A DNA stretch of 51,277 bases from an uncultured Erysipelotrichaceae bacterium (lineage in GTDB: Bacteria > Bacillota_I > Bacilli_A > RFN20 > CAG-826): contig CADBUF010000071.1 in the NCBI GenBank assembly GCA_902797795.1, positions 1 to 51,277 of the forward strand, read 5' to 3'. A program made the position numbers and the translations under genes. Below the pieces are notes generated by a model that was not told where the DNA came from, ran no database searches, and saw only the letters and a program-made list of their open reading frames with translations. This document shows, piece by piece, positions 33,815-40,830 of the stretch. How positions within the stretch are numbered: position 1 is the stretch's first letter; every line of letters begins with the position of its first letter.

Positions 33815-34582
33815 ATGGATATTATTTTATATAATATATTGGTTGCAATTTTAATCATAATTATTGGTTATTTGTTTGGTTCCATTCCAAATGGTATTTG
33901 GATTGGCAAGCTCTTTTTCCATAAGGATCCACGTGATTTTGGAAGTGGAAATTCTGGTGGCACAAATGTCGGCAGAGTCTTTGGCAAAAAGTTTGGTGTA
34001 ATCGTAATTATTTTAGATGCCGCCAAAGCTGTGGTGCCTTTATATTTAATCTACCTTTTCCTTGTTAAAGTACCGCTATATAATAGTCTCCCTTTAATGC
34101 CATATCTCACTCAAATTGTTGATAAGGTCGATGTCAGCGGATATTTAATTCAATGGCCAATTTACTGGTTATCAATCGTTGGAGCAAGCTTAGGGCACTG
34201 CTATCCGCTTCTAAATGGATTCAAAGGTGGAAAGAATGTTGCCGTGTACTACGGCACCGCTATTGCAGGAGGATGGTTATATGGCATCATCCCTGGTTTT
34301 TTCTTTCTCTTTGTCCTCAAACTTAAAAAATGGGTTTCATTAGCAAGCGTTTCAGGGGCATGGTTCTCCGTCCTGTTATCCTGGATTTGGTCAATTTTAA
34401 TCCTTACTGACGCCATTAGTGGTGAACTAGTCTGGTTACCAGGCTATGGACCAGGATTATATTGCAACTATGTCTTCTCAATCATTCTAACTTTCAGCGC
34501 CACAATTTTAACCATCAAACATAAAACAAATTTTGAGAGAATTAAAAACGGAACTGAAAGCAAGATTAAGTGGATGAAATAG
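33815..34582 (+). CDS. plsY: Acyl-phosphate glycerol-3-phosphate acyltransferase PlsY
   Basis: PlsY transfers acyl from acyl-phosphate to glycerol-3-phosphate, starting phospholipid synthesis. The 255-aa protein is multi-spanning with the three family motifs: GSIPNG (about 18), FGSGNSGGTNVGR (about 44-56), and GHCYPLLNGFKGGKNVA (about 127-143). ATG 33815 has AAGGGG 6 nt upstream; earlier in-frame codons lack support. It is longer than B. subtilis PlsY (193 aa), with extra hydrophobic residues around 70-100 and 165-230. It is divergent from parE, as in B. subtilis. Site B starts 5 bp after its stop. Confidence 0.92.
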   Translation: MDIILYNILVAILIIIIGYLFGSIPNGIWIGKLFFHKDPRDFGSGNSGGTNVGRVFGKKFGVIVIILDAAKAVVPLYLIYLFLVKVPLYNSLPLMPYLTQIVDKVDVSGYLIQWPIYWLSIVGASLGHCYPLLNGFKGGKNVAVYYGTAIAGGWLYGIIPGFFFLFVLKLKKWVSLASVSGAWFSVLLSWIWSILILTDAISGELVWLPGYGPGLYCNYVFSIILTFSATILTIKHKTNFERIKNGTESKIKWMK

Positions 34583-34586
34583 ATAT

Positions 34587-34624
34587 ATTAGTATTATATT
34601 AGTAGTTAATTAGTAGTTTATAGA
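34587..34624 (+). promoter_or_regulatory. ATTAGTA 11-bp tandem array, site B
   Basis: Three perfect ATTAGTA copies at 34587, 34598 and 34609, each 11 bp apart, followed after 3 bp by TATAGA (34619-34624). It lies in the convergent plsY/yneF gap, upstream of an AT-only palindrome and three DnaA boxes. Confidence 0.65.
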
Positions 34625-34655
34625 CTGTGTTAATTGGGCTTTCCACATATGGGGT

Positions 34656-34696
34656 AAAACTCAATTTTTATTTTATATTATATATAAAAGAGTTTT
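34656..34696. repeat. AT-only nested palindrome (unwinding-element-like)
   Basis: AAAACTC (34656-34662) and GAGTTTT (34690-34696) enclose TTTTATAT / ATATAAAA (34671-34678, 34682-34689). The centre is pure A+T. It could be an easily melted segment or, as RNA, a weak hairpin. Confidence 0.55.
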
Positions 34697-34733
34697 CATT
34701 GACTTTTATATTGATTTTCCCATTAACACAAGG

Positions 34734-34764
34734 TTATTCACCACTATCCACATCATTATCCACA
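34734..34764 (+). promoter_or_regulatory. Cluster of three DnaA boxes
   Basis: TTATTCACC (34734-34742, 7/9), CTATCCACA (34744-34752, 8/9) and TTATCCACA (34756-34764, perfect), all on the + strand within 31 bp. A weaker CTTTCCACA (7/9) lies at 34639-34647. This is intergenic, between plsY and yneF. Confidence 0.6.
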
Positions 34765-34771
34765 AAGAAGC

Positions 34772-34806
34772 AAAAATAAAAGCACCGAACTACTAAATTC
34801 GATGCT
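34772..34806 (-). terminator. Terminator of the efp-yneF unit
   Basis: Minus-strand 10-bp stem AGCATCGAAT / GTTCGGTGCT (two G-T pairs), 6-nt loop, then TTTTATTTTT; 20 nt after the yneF stop. Confidence 0.8.
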
Positions 34807-34826
34807 TATTATTAACCTTCTTGTAA

Positions 34827-35045
34827 TTAGCGTTGTTGTCTTTTAACAGCGTTCATTGTGCGTTGGATATCTGCTTCACTTGGCTTTCTTCCAACGCTTT
34901 GGTAAAGGGCTCTAATCATTCCTTCATTAATTGGAGGGTTCTTTTCAATTTGTCTTTTGAAGAACCAACGGGCTCCAAAGAAGCCAATGATGAGTCCAGC
35001 AACTAAAGCTGCTACAAGAACACCAATCCATCCACCTGTTGACAT
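34827..35045 (-). CDS. yneF: YneF-family (UPF0154) small membrane protein
   Basis: A 72-aa protein with one N-terminal membrane helix (about 5-27, WIGVLVAALVAGLIIGFFGARWFF) and a basic cytoplasmic tail containing the family motif NPPINEGMIRALYQSVGRKPSEADIQ. This UPF0154 family has no settled function but is widespread in Bacilli and Mollicutes. AAAGGAG precedes the ATG. It follows efp by 15 nt and is probably co-transcribed. Confidence 0.92.
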   Translation of the reverse strand: MSTGGWIGVLVAALVAGLIIGFFGARWFFKRQIEKNPPINEGMIRALYQSVGRKPSEADIQRTMNAVKRQQR

Positions 35046-35060
35046 GAGCGTTCTCCTTTA

Positions 35061-35618
35061 CTAGGCTCTTCCGTCGTAATCGCCGTTATCGGTTCTTACT
35101 AAGACGACTTCGCCTTCTTCAATAAATAATGGGACGCGGACTTTAAGTCCGGTTTCAAGTTCGGCGTCTTTCATTGCCTTATTAACTGTATCGCCTCTAA
35201 TAGCAGGTTCGCAGTGTGTAATCTTTAAAGCAACTTTGGCTGGTAAGTTGATACCAAGAACTTCTCCATCATAGCTGGTAATTTCTACGATTTCTTCGCC
35301 TTTGAGGAATTGAACTTCCCATGCAAGTCTATCTTTAGAAATTTCAATTTGATCATATGTTGCTTGATCCATAAAGCAAAGGGCGTCGCCTGTGTCATAT
35401 AAATATTGCATTTGACGTTTTTCAAGTCTGATTGTTTCAATGCCATATCCACTATTACGTGCCATTTCAGTAACAGCACCAGAACGAAGATTCTTAACTT
35501 TAACTTTAGCAACCATCTTTCTCATTGCGGTTTTATTTAATAAAATGTCTAAAACCTGATAGATGTTACCATCTTCAATAAAGTAATTGCCTGGTCTTAA
35601 TTCAGTAACGTTAACCAT
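35061..35618 (-). CDS. efp: Elongation factor P with Met at the tip position
   Basis: EF-P rescues ribosomes stalled at polyproline. The 185-aa protein has the three beta-barrel domains and normal length. At the tRNA-facing loop, B. subtilis KPGK32G aligns without gaps to K29-T-A-M32-R33 here, so the modifiable Lys32 is Met and the Pro-Gly turn is lost. As I recall, Mycoplasma EF-P has a very similar NKTAMR loop, which would make this a lineage trait. Start follows AAAGGA. Its promoter is an extended -10 inside a 17-bp palindrome. The modification route cannot be the usual Lys one. Confidence 0.94.
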   Translation of the reverse strand: MVNVTELRPGNYFIEDGNIYQVLDILLNKTAMRKMVAKVKVKNLRSGAVTEMARNSGYGIETIRLEKRQMQYLYDTGDALCFMDQATYDQIEISKDRLAWEVQFLKGEEIVEITSYDGEVLGINLPAKVALKITHCEPAIRGDTVNKAMKDAELETGLKVRVPLFIEEGEVVLVRTDNGDYDGRA

Positions 35619-35646
35619 TGTATTTTTCCTTTCTTTATAAAATTCC

Positions 35647-35663
35647 TTTGGTATTATACCAAA
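35647..35663 (-). promoter_or_regulatory. efp promoter inside a perfect 17-bp palindrome
   Basis: Minus strand: TTTGGTAT, A, ATACCAAA. The centre contains TGG TATAAT, an extended -10 (TATAAT at 35658-35653), placing the start about 28 nt before the efp ATG. TTTTTC is at the -35 position with a 17-bp spacer. A repressor binding here would block the promoter directly. As RNA it could also act as a hairpin after the MBL gene. Confidence 0.55.
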
Positions 35664-35666
35664 TAT

Positions 35667-36302
35667 TTATCTTCTGAAAAAGTCATTTAGCATTAACTCT
35701 GCTGCTAAAACTGTGTTTTGTCCATGACCTGGATATATTTTTACATCTTTTGGAAGCTTTTTGAGCTTGGCTAATGAATCATATTTACTTTTAGGAATAG
35801 ATCCAGGTAAATCATCTCTTCCAATTGATAATCTAAATAAAGTGTCGCCAGAAAAAAGCCAATTATTATTTATAAAATAATAACATACGCTTCCAACTGT
35901 ATGAAATGGAGTGTGAATCACTTTAATGGTCTCATCATTTAAAAGATGTAACTCCTCATTATCTTTGACTAAGATTGGTTCTTTATCAATTTTGACATTT
36001 GTTCCATATATTAACGAACAATTCAAATATGGATCTTGCAAAAAATTTTTATCTAATTCATGGATATAAATAGGAACATCATATTTTTTTAATAAATTAT
36101 TAACACCACGGATATGATCAAAGTGACCATGAGTTAGCATAATAGCGACAGGAGTTAATTTGTTCTTTTCTAGGTATTTTAAAAGACCGTCTCCTTCGCT
36201 AGAAGGGTCAATAATAACTGCGTGATTCTCACTATCGCTTATTACGTAAGTATTAGAAAGCAGCTCTTCTATGTCGTTATAATCAAATTTATCTAAACGC
36301 AT
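35667..36302 (-). CDS. Metallo-beta-lactamase-fold hydrolase (glyoxalase II-like)
   Basis: The 211-aa protein has the THGHFDH metal motif (about 58-64), later ligands His (HTPFHTVGS), Asp (FSGDTLF) and His (YPGHGQNT). This set matches small glyoxalase II-like/YqgX hydrolases. The substrate (a thioester or similar) is unknown. It starts at 36302 after the rpmG terminator with no good Shine-Dalgarno, and ends next to the efp promoter palindrome. Confidence 0.88.
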   Translation of the reverse strand: MRLDKFDYNDIEELLSNTYVISDSENHAVIIDPSSEGDGLLKYLEKNKLTPVAIMLTHGHFDHIRGVNNLLKKYDVPIYIHELDKNFLQDPYLNCSLIYGTNVKIDKEPILVKDNEELHLLNDETIKVIHTPFHTVGSVCYYFINNNWLFSGDTLFRLSIGRDDLPGSIPKSKYDSLAKLKKLPKDVKIYPGHGQNTVLAAELMLNDFFRR

Positions 36303-36306
36303 AACC

Positions 36307-36333
36307 TAATAAAAAAATAGGTATAACCTATTT
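36307..36333 (-). terminator. Terminator overlapping the rpmG stop
   Basis: Minus-strand perfect 8-bp stem AAATAGGT / ACCTATTT with a 3-nt loop, then TTTTATT. The rpmG TAG is in the stem. Confidence 0.85.
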
Positions 36334-36492
36334 CTTTTTCTCACGATGTAATGTTTTCTTTTGGCAACGTGGGCAATATTTCATCTTCTCTAAACGATCA
36401 GGATTGTTCTTTTTATTTTTAGAGCTGAGATAATTCTCCTCGCCGCATTCAGTACATTTCAATGTGATTGAGATTCTTTCATCTTTGGCCAT
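36328..36492 (-). CDS. rpmG: Ribosomal protein L33
   Basis: A 54-aa basic protein with two CxxC pairs (Cys13/Cys16 in LKCTECG, Cys40/Cys43 in [14 protein letters not shown]), the zinc-ribbon form of L33. The core [23 protein letters not shown] and the C-terminal HREKKK are diagnostic. AAGGAGA lies 7 nt before ATG 36492. The stop codon is inside the terminator stem. Being the Cys4 type, it needs zinc; no zinc-free paralogue is seen in the window. Confidence 0.95.
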   Translation of the reverse strand: MAKDERISITLKCTECGEENYLSSKNKKNNPDRLEKMKYCPRCQKKTLHREKKK

Positions 36493-36579
36493 AGATAGTT
36501 TCTCCTTAAATTGCTATGTAATGTTAACACAACAAATAAAATAATAAAAGTATATTTTTATTAATCTCAAGGGTAAAAT

Positions 36580-37638
36580 ATGAGTGTTATGAAAAGAAAT
36601 CAAACCCGTCAAGTCAAAGTCGGAAATATTTATATCGGTGGACAAGACAAAGTCGTTATTCAATCGATGTGTAACATCAAGACCGAAAAATACATCGAAG
36701 TCAGTGAGCAAATTAATGAATGCGCGAAATTGGGCGCTGAATTAATGCGTGTTTCAGTGATGGATGAAAAAGATGCCTTAGCAATTAAAGAAATCAAAAA
36801 AAGAATCAATATTCCTTTAGTTGCTGACATTCATTTCGATTATCGCTTAGCTCTTTTAGCGATGGAAAACGGAGTTGATAAGATAAGAATTAATCCAGGA
36901 AACATTGGAGACATTGAAAATGTCAAAAAAGTTGTTTCTGTGGCTAAAGAAAAACATATTCCAATTCGTATCGGTGTTAATTCTGGATCATTAGATAAAG
37001 AAATACATAACTATTCCAATAAATACACTGCTGAAAAATTAGTTGCATCCGCTAAAAAGCATGTTGAAATATTAGAATCTTTAGGGTTTTATGACATAGT
37101 CATATCTCTTAAAGGTAGTAACGTTTTAGAAACAATCGCGGCCTATAAATTAGCAAGCGAAACATTCCCATATCCTTTACATTTAGGAATTACAGAAGCC
37201 GGTTTTAAAGATTTAGCGGTCATTAGAAGTTCTGCTGGCTTAGCGCCTTTACTTTTAGAAGGTATCGGAGACACGATTAGGATATCTATCTCTGGAAGCG
37301 TCAAAGATGAAATTATAACTTGTAAGCGTCTACTACATGACTGTGGATTATATCCAAATTATCCAACATTAGTTGCGTGTCCAACGTGTGGAAGAACCCA
37401 AGTCGACGTTGAAAGTTTGGCTAGAAAAGTCATGTCATATTTAGAAACAATTAGTAAACCAATTCATGTCGCTGTTATGGGATGCATTGTTAACGGCCCT
37501 GGAGAAGCTAAAAATGCCGACATTGGAATAGCAGGTGGAAAGCATGAGTTTGTTATCTTTAAAAAAGATAAAGTTATAAAAAAGGTTCCAGAGGCTGAAG
37601 CCTATGAAGCCTTAGTAGAAGAAATAGATAAATTCTAA
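36580..37638 (+). CDS. ispG: 4-hydroxy-3-methylbut-2-en-1-yl diphosphate synthase
   Basis: IspG converts MEcPP to HMBPP using a [4Fe-4S] cluster. The 352-aa bacterial-type enzyme has the TIM-barrel N-terminus (RNQTRQVKVGNIYIGG, VQSM-like VIQSMCN) and cluster Cys ligands in LVACPTCGRTQVD and VMGCIVNGPGEA. AAGGG is 6 nt before ATG 36580; a second in-frame ATG is at 36589. It is convergent with nfo, their stop codons overlapping by 4 nt. In B. subtilis ispG, nfo and ispH are near neighbours, as here. Confidence 0.95.
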   Translation: MSVMKRNQTRQVKVGNIYIGGQDKVVIQSMCNIKTEKYIEVSEQINECAKLGAELMRVSVMDEKDALAIKEIKKRINIPLVADIHFDYRLALLAMENGVDKIRINPGNIGDIENVKKVVSVAKEKHIPIRIGVNSGSLDKEIHNYSNKYTAEKLVASAKKHVEILESLGFYDIVISLKGSNVLETIAAYKLASETFPYPLHLGITEAGFKDLAVIRSSAGLAPLLLEGIGDTIRISISGSVKDEIITCKRLLHDCGLYPNYPTLVACPTCGRTQVDVESLARKVMSYLETISKPIHVAVMGCIVNGPGEAKNADIGIAGGKHEFVIFKKDKVIKKVPEAEAYEALVEEIDKF

Positions 37639-38519
37639 TCTCGCCAATTCTCTTTATATTCACCGCTCCTTAGCATTGCGATTTCTTGCTTATAAGGGGC
37701 TTTTTCATTGATATAAGGAGTTTCAAGAATCATTGGTATACCTTGTAGACGTGGATGATGAACAACGCGATATAAAACATCAAATCCCAAATACCCATAT
37801 CCAATGTTTTCGTGCCTATCTTTATGAGCAGCAACTGGATTTTTAGTATCATTAACATGAACGACAAGTAGACGATCAAGACCAATTACTTTATCGAATC
37901 TTTCGATAACTCCATCTAAATCGCCTCTAAGATCATATCCAGAATCATGGACGTGGCATGTATCTAGGCATACACCCAAGCGATTTTTAAGTTTGCAGTG
38001 GTCAATAATTGATTTGATTTCTTCAAAGTTCACACCAATCTCATGTCCTTTACCAGACATTGTTTCAATTGCGATTTTAACATCTGTTCCATCACAAGAT
38101 AGAGCGGTATCTAGTGCTTTTGCTAAAGCAAGAATACCGTTTTCAACGCCCATTCCTACATGGCTACCAGGATGAAGAACTAAGATTTTGGCCCCAAATC
38201 CTGCTGTTCTTCTAAGTTCGCTAACAATTGTGTTTATCGACATTTCATATAAATCGAGGCGAGAGCTATTCGCTGCATTAATAATATAAGGGGCGTGAAC
38301 AACAATCTTACTCTCGTCAATTCCGGATTCTTTAATCAATTTACGTCCTTCCTGAATTTTTAATTCAGATAATGGTTTTCTAAAGGAATTCTGTGGAGCG
38401 CCTGTATAAAACATAAAAGTGTTTGACCCATAAGAGAGAGCCTCTTTAACACTACCTAAATAGAAATCTGGAGCGCTTAATCCAACATGGCTTCCTAAAT
38501 AAATGTTTTCATTTTTCAT
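37635..38519 (-). CDS. nfo: Endonuclease IV (AP endonuclease)
   Basis: Nfo cuts DNA 5' to abasic sites using three metal ions. The 294-aa TIM-barrel protein has family motifs LVLHPGSHVG, IETMSGKG (Glu ligand), LGVCLDTCHVHDSGYD, VVHVNDTKNPVAAHKDRHENIGYG and IPMILETPY, so the His/Asp/Glu metal set is present. AAAGG precedes the ATG. It is divergent from ispH, with a 12-bp palindrome between them. Confidence 0.95.
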   Translation of the reverse strand: MKNENIYLGSHVGLSAPDFYLGSVKEALSYGSNTFMFYTGAPQNSFRKPLSELKIQEGRKLIKESGIDESKIVVHAPYIINAANSSRLDLYEMSINTIVSELRRTAGFGAKILVLHPGSHVGMGVENGILALAKALDTALSCDGTDVKIAIETMSGKGHEIGVNFEEIKSIIDHCKLKNRLGVCLDTCHVHDSGYDLRGDLDGVIERFDKVIGLDRLLVVHVNDTKNPVAAHKDRHENIGYGYLGFDVLYRVVHHPRLQGIPMILETPYINEKAPYKQEIAMLRSGEYKENWRD

Positions 38520-38536
38520 ATTTTTATACCTTTAAC

Positions 38537-38548
38537 TATGTTAACATA
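38537..38548. repeat. Palindrome between nfo and ispH
   Basis: TATGTTAACATA, a perfect 12-bp palindrome in the 34-bp divergent gap. It supplies -10-like hexamers in both directions (TAACAT on + ends 6 nt before the ispH ATG). Confidence 0.45.
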
Positions 38549-38553
38549 ATTTT

Positions 38554-39414
38554 ATGAAAGTCGCATTAATCAAACCACAAGGTTTTTGTTCAGGTGTTAC
38601 TCGAGCTGTAAAATTGGCGAAACAAGCTAGAGAAGAACATCCAAATAAGAATATTTATATTCTTGGCATGCTTGCTCATAACCAATCTTTGATTGATGAT
38701 TTAAATAAAAAAGGATTTATTACCTTAGAAGGAAATGAAGAAGAAAACATCAAGTCTTTAAAAGAAGACGATATTTTAATCTTTACAGCGCATGGTCATG
38801 ATGAAAAATTAGATAATCTAGCAAAAGCCAAAGGCTTAGTTACATATGATGCGACATGTTTTAAAGTAAAAGACAATTTACAAAAGATCAAAAAAGAAAT
38901 AGAGAACGGGCATCAAGTAATTTATATCGGTCAAAGCGGCCATAAAGAAACAAATGCATCTTTATCGGTTTCAAGAAATGTATCATTATATGATACAAAA
39001 CTACTATTTAACTACTATTTAATTACTGATAGTTCTCCATTCGTTATCAATCAAACTACCCTTAATTATTATGAACTCTCTAAATATCACGATGATATTA
39101 AGAGCAACATTCCTGGCGCAAGAATTGAAAATGAAATATGTAACGCCACAAGATTAAGACAAGAAGCAGTACTTAAAATCGATGATGACACTGATTTGAT
39201 TATTATTGTTGGTCATAAGATTTCTAGTAACTCAAATAAGTTATTTGAGATCGCTTCTAAAAGCTTCCCTAAAGCATTAACGCTTATGGTTAATAACCTA
39301 GAAGAGCTTAAATCTTACAATATAAGCGACAAGAAAAAAGCTGCCTTAGGTTCAGGGGCTTCAACTCCACAATACATCGTAGATGAGATTTATAAATATC
39401 TAACTAACGTATAA
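38554..39414 (+). CDS. ispH: 4-hydroxy-3-methylbut-2-enyl diphosphate reductase
   Basis: IspH makes IPP and DMAPP from HMBPP, the last MEP step. The 286-aa protein has the conserved N-terminus KPQGFCSGVTRAV (Cys12 cluster ligand), AHG (His of the active site), YDATCFKV (second Cys), and NEICNATRLRQEAV (third Cys, with family TQ-like residues altered). No Shine-Dalgarno is present; a -10-like TAACAT is 6 nt upstream. It overlaps the opposing Nif3-like gene by 11 nt at the 3' end. Length is normal. Confidence 0.94.
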   Translation: MKVALIKPQGFCSGVTRAVKLAKQAREEHPNKNIYILGMLAHNQSLIDDLNKKGFITLEGNEEENIKSLKEDDILIFTAHGHDEKLDNLAKAKGLVTYDATCFKVKDNLQKIKKEIENGHQVIYIGQSGHKETNASLSVSRNVSLYDTKLLFNYYLITDSSPFVINQTTLNYYELSKYHDDIKSNIPGARIENEICNATRLRQEAVLKIDDDTDLIIIVGHKISSNSNKLFEIASKSFPKALTLMVNNLEELKSYNISDKKKAALGSGASTPQYIVDEIYKYLTNV

Positions 39415-40174
39415 CCGTTGGTTCTTTTTCGTGATCAATGCACACTATTTCAATGCTCTCATCCATGTTATGGATGATTTTTTTCATTTGTGGGATGAAT
39501 ATCTTTTCGATTTCATGAGGCATATCTAAATAATTGTATTTTGCGTTAATAATTTCACGACGAACGTGATGTGGGCAATCTCCAGAGATATAGATATCAT
39601 ATCCAGCGTCTTTAGCGATTGGCCAATTACCACTTCCCCCTCCTCCAATAAGAGCAACGCTTTCAATTATTTCTTTACCTTTATTAATTAATAAAGAGTA
39701 GTCGACTTTAAAACATTTGTTCGCATATTTAGCAAAGTCCGAAACTTTCATCGATGAAGGGAGTTTGCCGCCTCTCATCATGATATTTCCTTCAATAACT
39801 TTAACATCTGTTAATCCTAAAGCTTCGCTTAAAGCATCGTTCATCCCGCCTTTACCAGTGTCAAAATTAGTGTGCATGCTATAAACGGGGACACCAATAT
39901 CCTCTAAAGCATCACATAATTCTTTTTTGCTTGGATCCCTTTTAAAAACACGAGATCTATAACCATATATTAACGGGTGATGAGTAAGAACAAGGTCTGG
40001 TTTTTCCTCTTTCATCAGAGGAAATATGTCCCAGTCACAATCTAAACATAAAACAATTTTATGAACTTCGTTTGGTAATTTTCCCACCATTAAACCAACA
40101 AAATCGTGATTCGCTTTTGCGTATCTTTTAGGGAATTGCTTTGCTAGTTTATTTAATAAACTTCTGGTGTTCAT
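39404..40174 (-). CDS. Nif3-like dinuclear metal-centre protein (YqfO family)
   Basis: The 256-aa protein has the Nif3 motifs: VLTHHPLIYG (metal His pair, about 60-70), HTNFDTGKGGMNDAL (about 100-115), and a C-terminal pair in YISGDCPHHVRRE and DMPHEIEKIF. Some family members act as GTP cyclohydrolase-like enzymes, but function is mostly open. It lacks the central PII-like insertion of B. subtilis YqfO, being shorter (YqfO is about 370 aa). Its start overlaps the trmK TGA (ATGA). Confidence 0.92.
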   Translation of the reverse strand: MNTRSLLNKLAKQFPKRYAKANHDFVGLMVGKLPNEVHKIVLCLDCDWDIFPLMKEEKPDLVLTHHPLIYGYRSRVFKRDPSKKELCDALEDIGVPVYSMHTNFDTGKGGMNDALSEALGLTDVKVIEGNIMMRGGKLPSSMKVSDFAKYANKCFKVDYSLLINKGKEIIESVALIGGGGSGNWPIAKDAGYDIYISGDCPHHVRREIINAKYNYLDMPHEIEKIFIPQMKKIIHNMDESIEIVCIDHEKEPTVIR

Positions 40175-40830
40175 AAAACGGATCTAATCCTTTCTTTTTC
40201 AGAATTAAGTTCTCTAGTTTTTTTAGAAGGAATGTTCTTATTAGACAATATTTTGTCTATTTCATTTATTCTGGTTTGATATTTTTCTTTAAATGTAATC
40301 GATTTTTCATTTCTTAAAATCGGTCCAAATTCGATGTCTGGATCATCTAGATAGCCGACTTCACCAGCGTTGAATTTGATTATTTCATAATAGATACCTT
40401 TTTCATAAACGATATCTTCATCCGCAATAACAAAACCCATCTTACATACTTGGTTTCTTAATTCAGGGATTGCATTATGAGCGTCAACGATGATGGTTTG
40501 TACATTTTTCAATTTCAACGGATTCTTTTTAAGAATATCGATGACATTTTGCCCGCCCATCCCCGCAATAATGACAATATTTACATCACTAGGAAGTTCA
40601 CTAATACCATCAGAAAACATGGGGACAACATTATCAATACATCCACTATTCTTGATGGCTTCTACTAAACGGGAATATGGACCTTTCTTATTTTCAATCG
40701 CATAGCCTTTACAAATAATTCCATTTTGAAAGAGGGAAATAATTAATTTCCCGTGGTCACTTCCAACATCAGCAGCGACGCCAGAAGGCACCATATCATA
40801 AATAGCTTGTAAACGCTTTGAAAGTTTCAT
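40171..40830 (-). CDS. trmK: tRNA (adenine22-N1)-methyltransferase TrmK
   Basis: TrmK methylates N1 of A22 in tRNAs. The 219-aa Rossmann methyltransferase starts KLSKRLQAIYDMVP with SAM motif ADVGSDHGKLIISL (about 19-32) and catalytic-region IIAGMGGQNVIDIL (about 86-99). The C-terminal part is a coiled-coil-like helical tail (about 170-219). ATG overlaps the rpoD stop (TAATG). The order dnaG-rpoD-trmK-yqfO equals B. subtilis. Confidence 0.94.
   Translation of the reverse strand: MKLSKRLQAIYDMVPSGVAADVGSDHGKLIISLFQNGIICKGYAIENKKGPYSRLVEAIKNSGCIDNVVPMFSDGISELPSDVNIVIIAGMGGQNVIDILKKNPLKLKNVQTIIVDAHNAIPELRNQVCKMGFVIADEDIVYEKGIYYEIIKFNAGEVGYLDDPDIEFGPILRNEKSITFKEKYQTRINEIDKILSNKNIPSKKTRELNSEKERIRSVL

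Noticed and set aside
34587-34616. DnaA-trio repeats
   Set aside because: The TAGTAG look is suggestive, but the periodicity is 11 bp, not 3, and the same array occurs at dnaG and tkt without DnaA boxes.
34583-34826. Main replication origin (oriC) at the DnaA-box cluster
   Set aside because: Gene orientation converges on this area rather than diverging, a dif-like site lies 9 kb away, and dnaA/dnaN are absent. A secondary DnaA-binding locus is more likely.
39000-39035. A sixth ATTAGTA-type array (ACTACTATTT repeats)
   Set aside because: It lies inside the ispH coding frame, the repeat spacing is not 11 bp throughout, and the bases are explained by Leu/Asn/Tyr codons.
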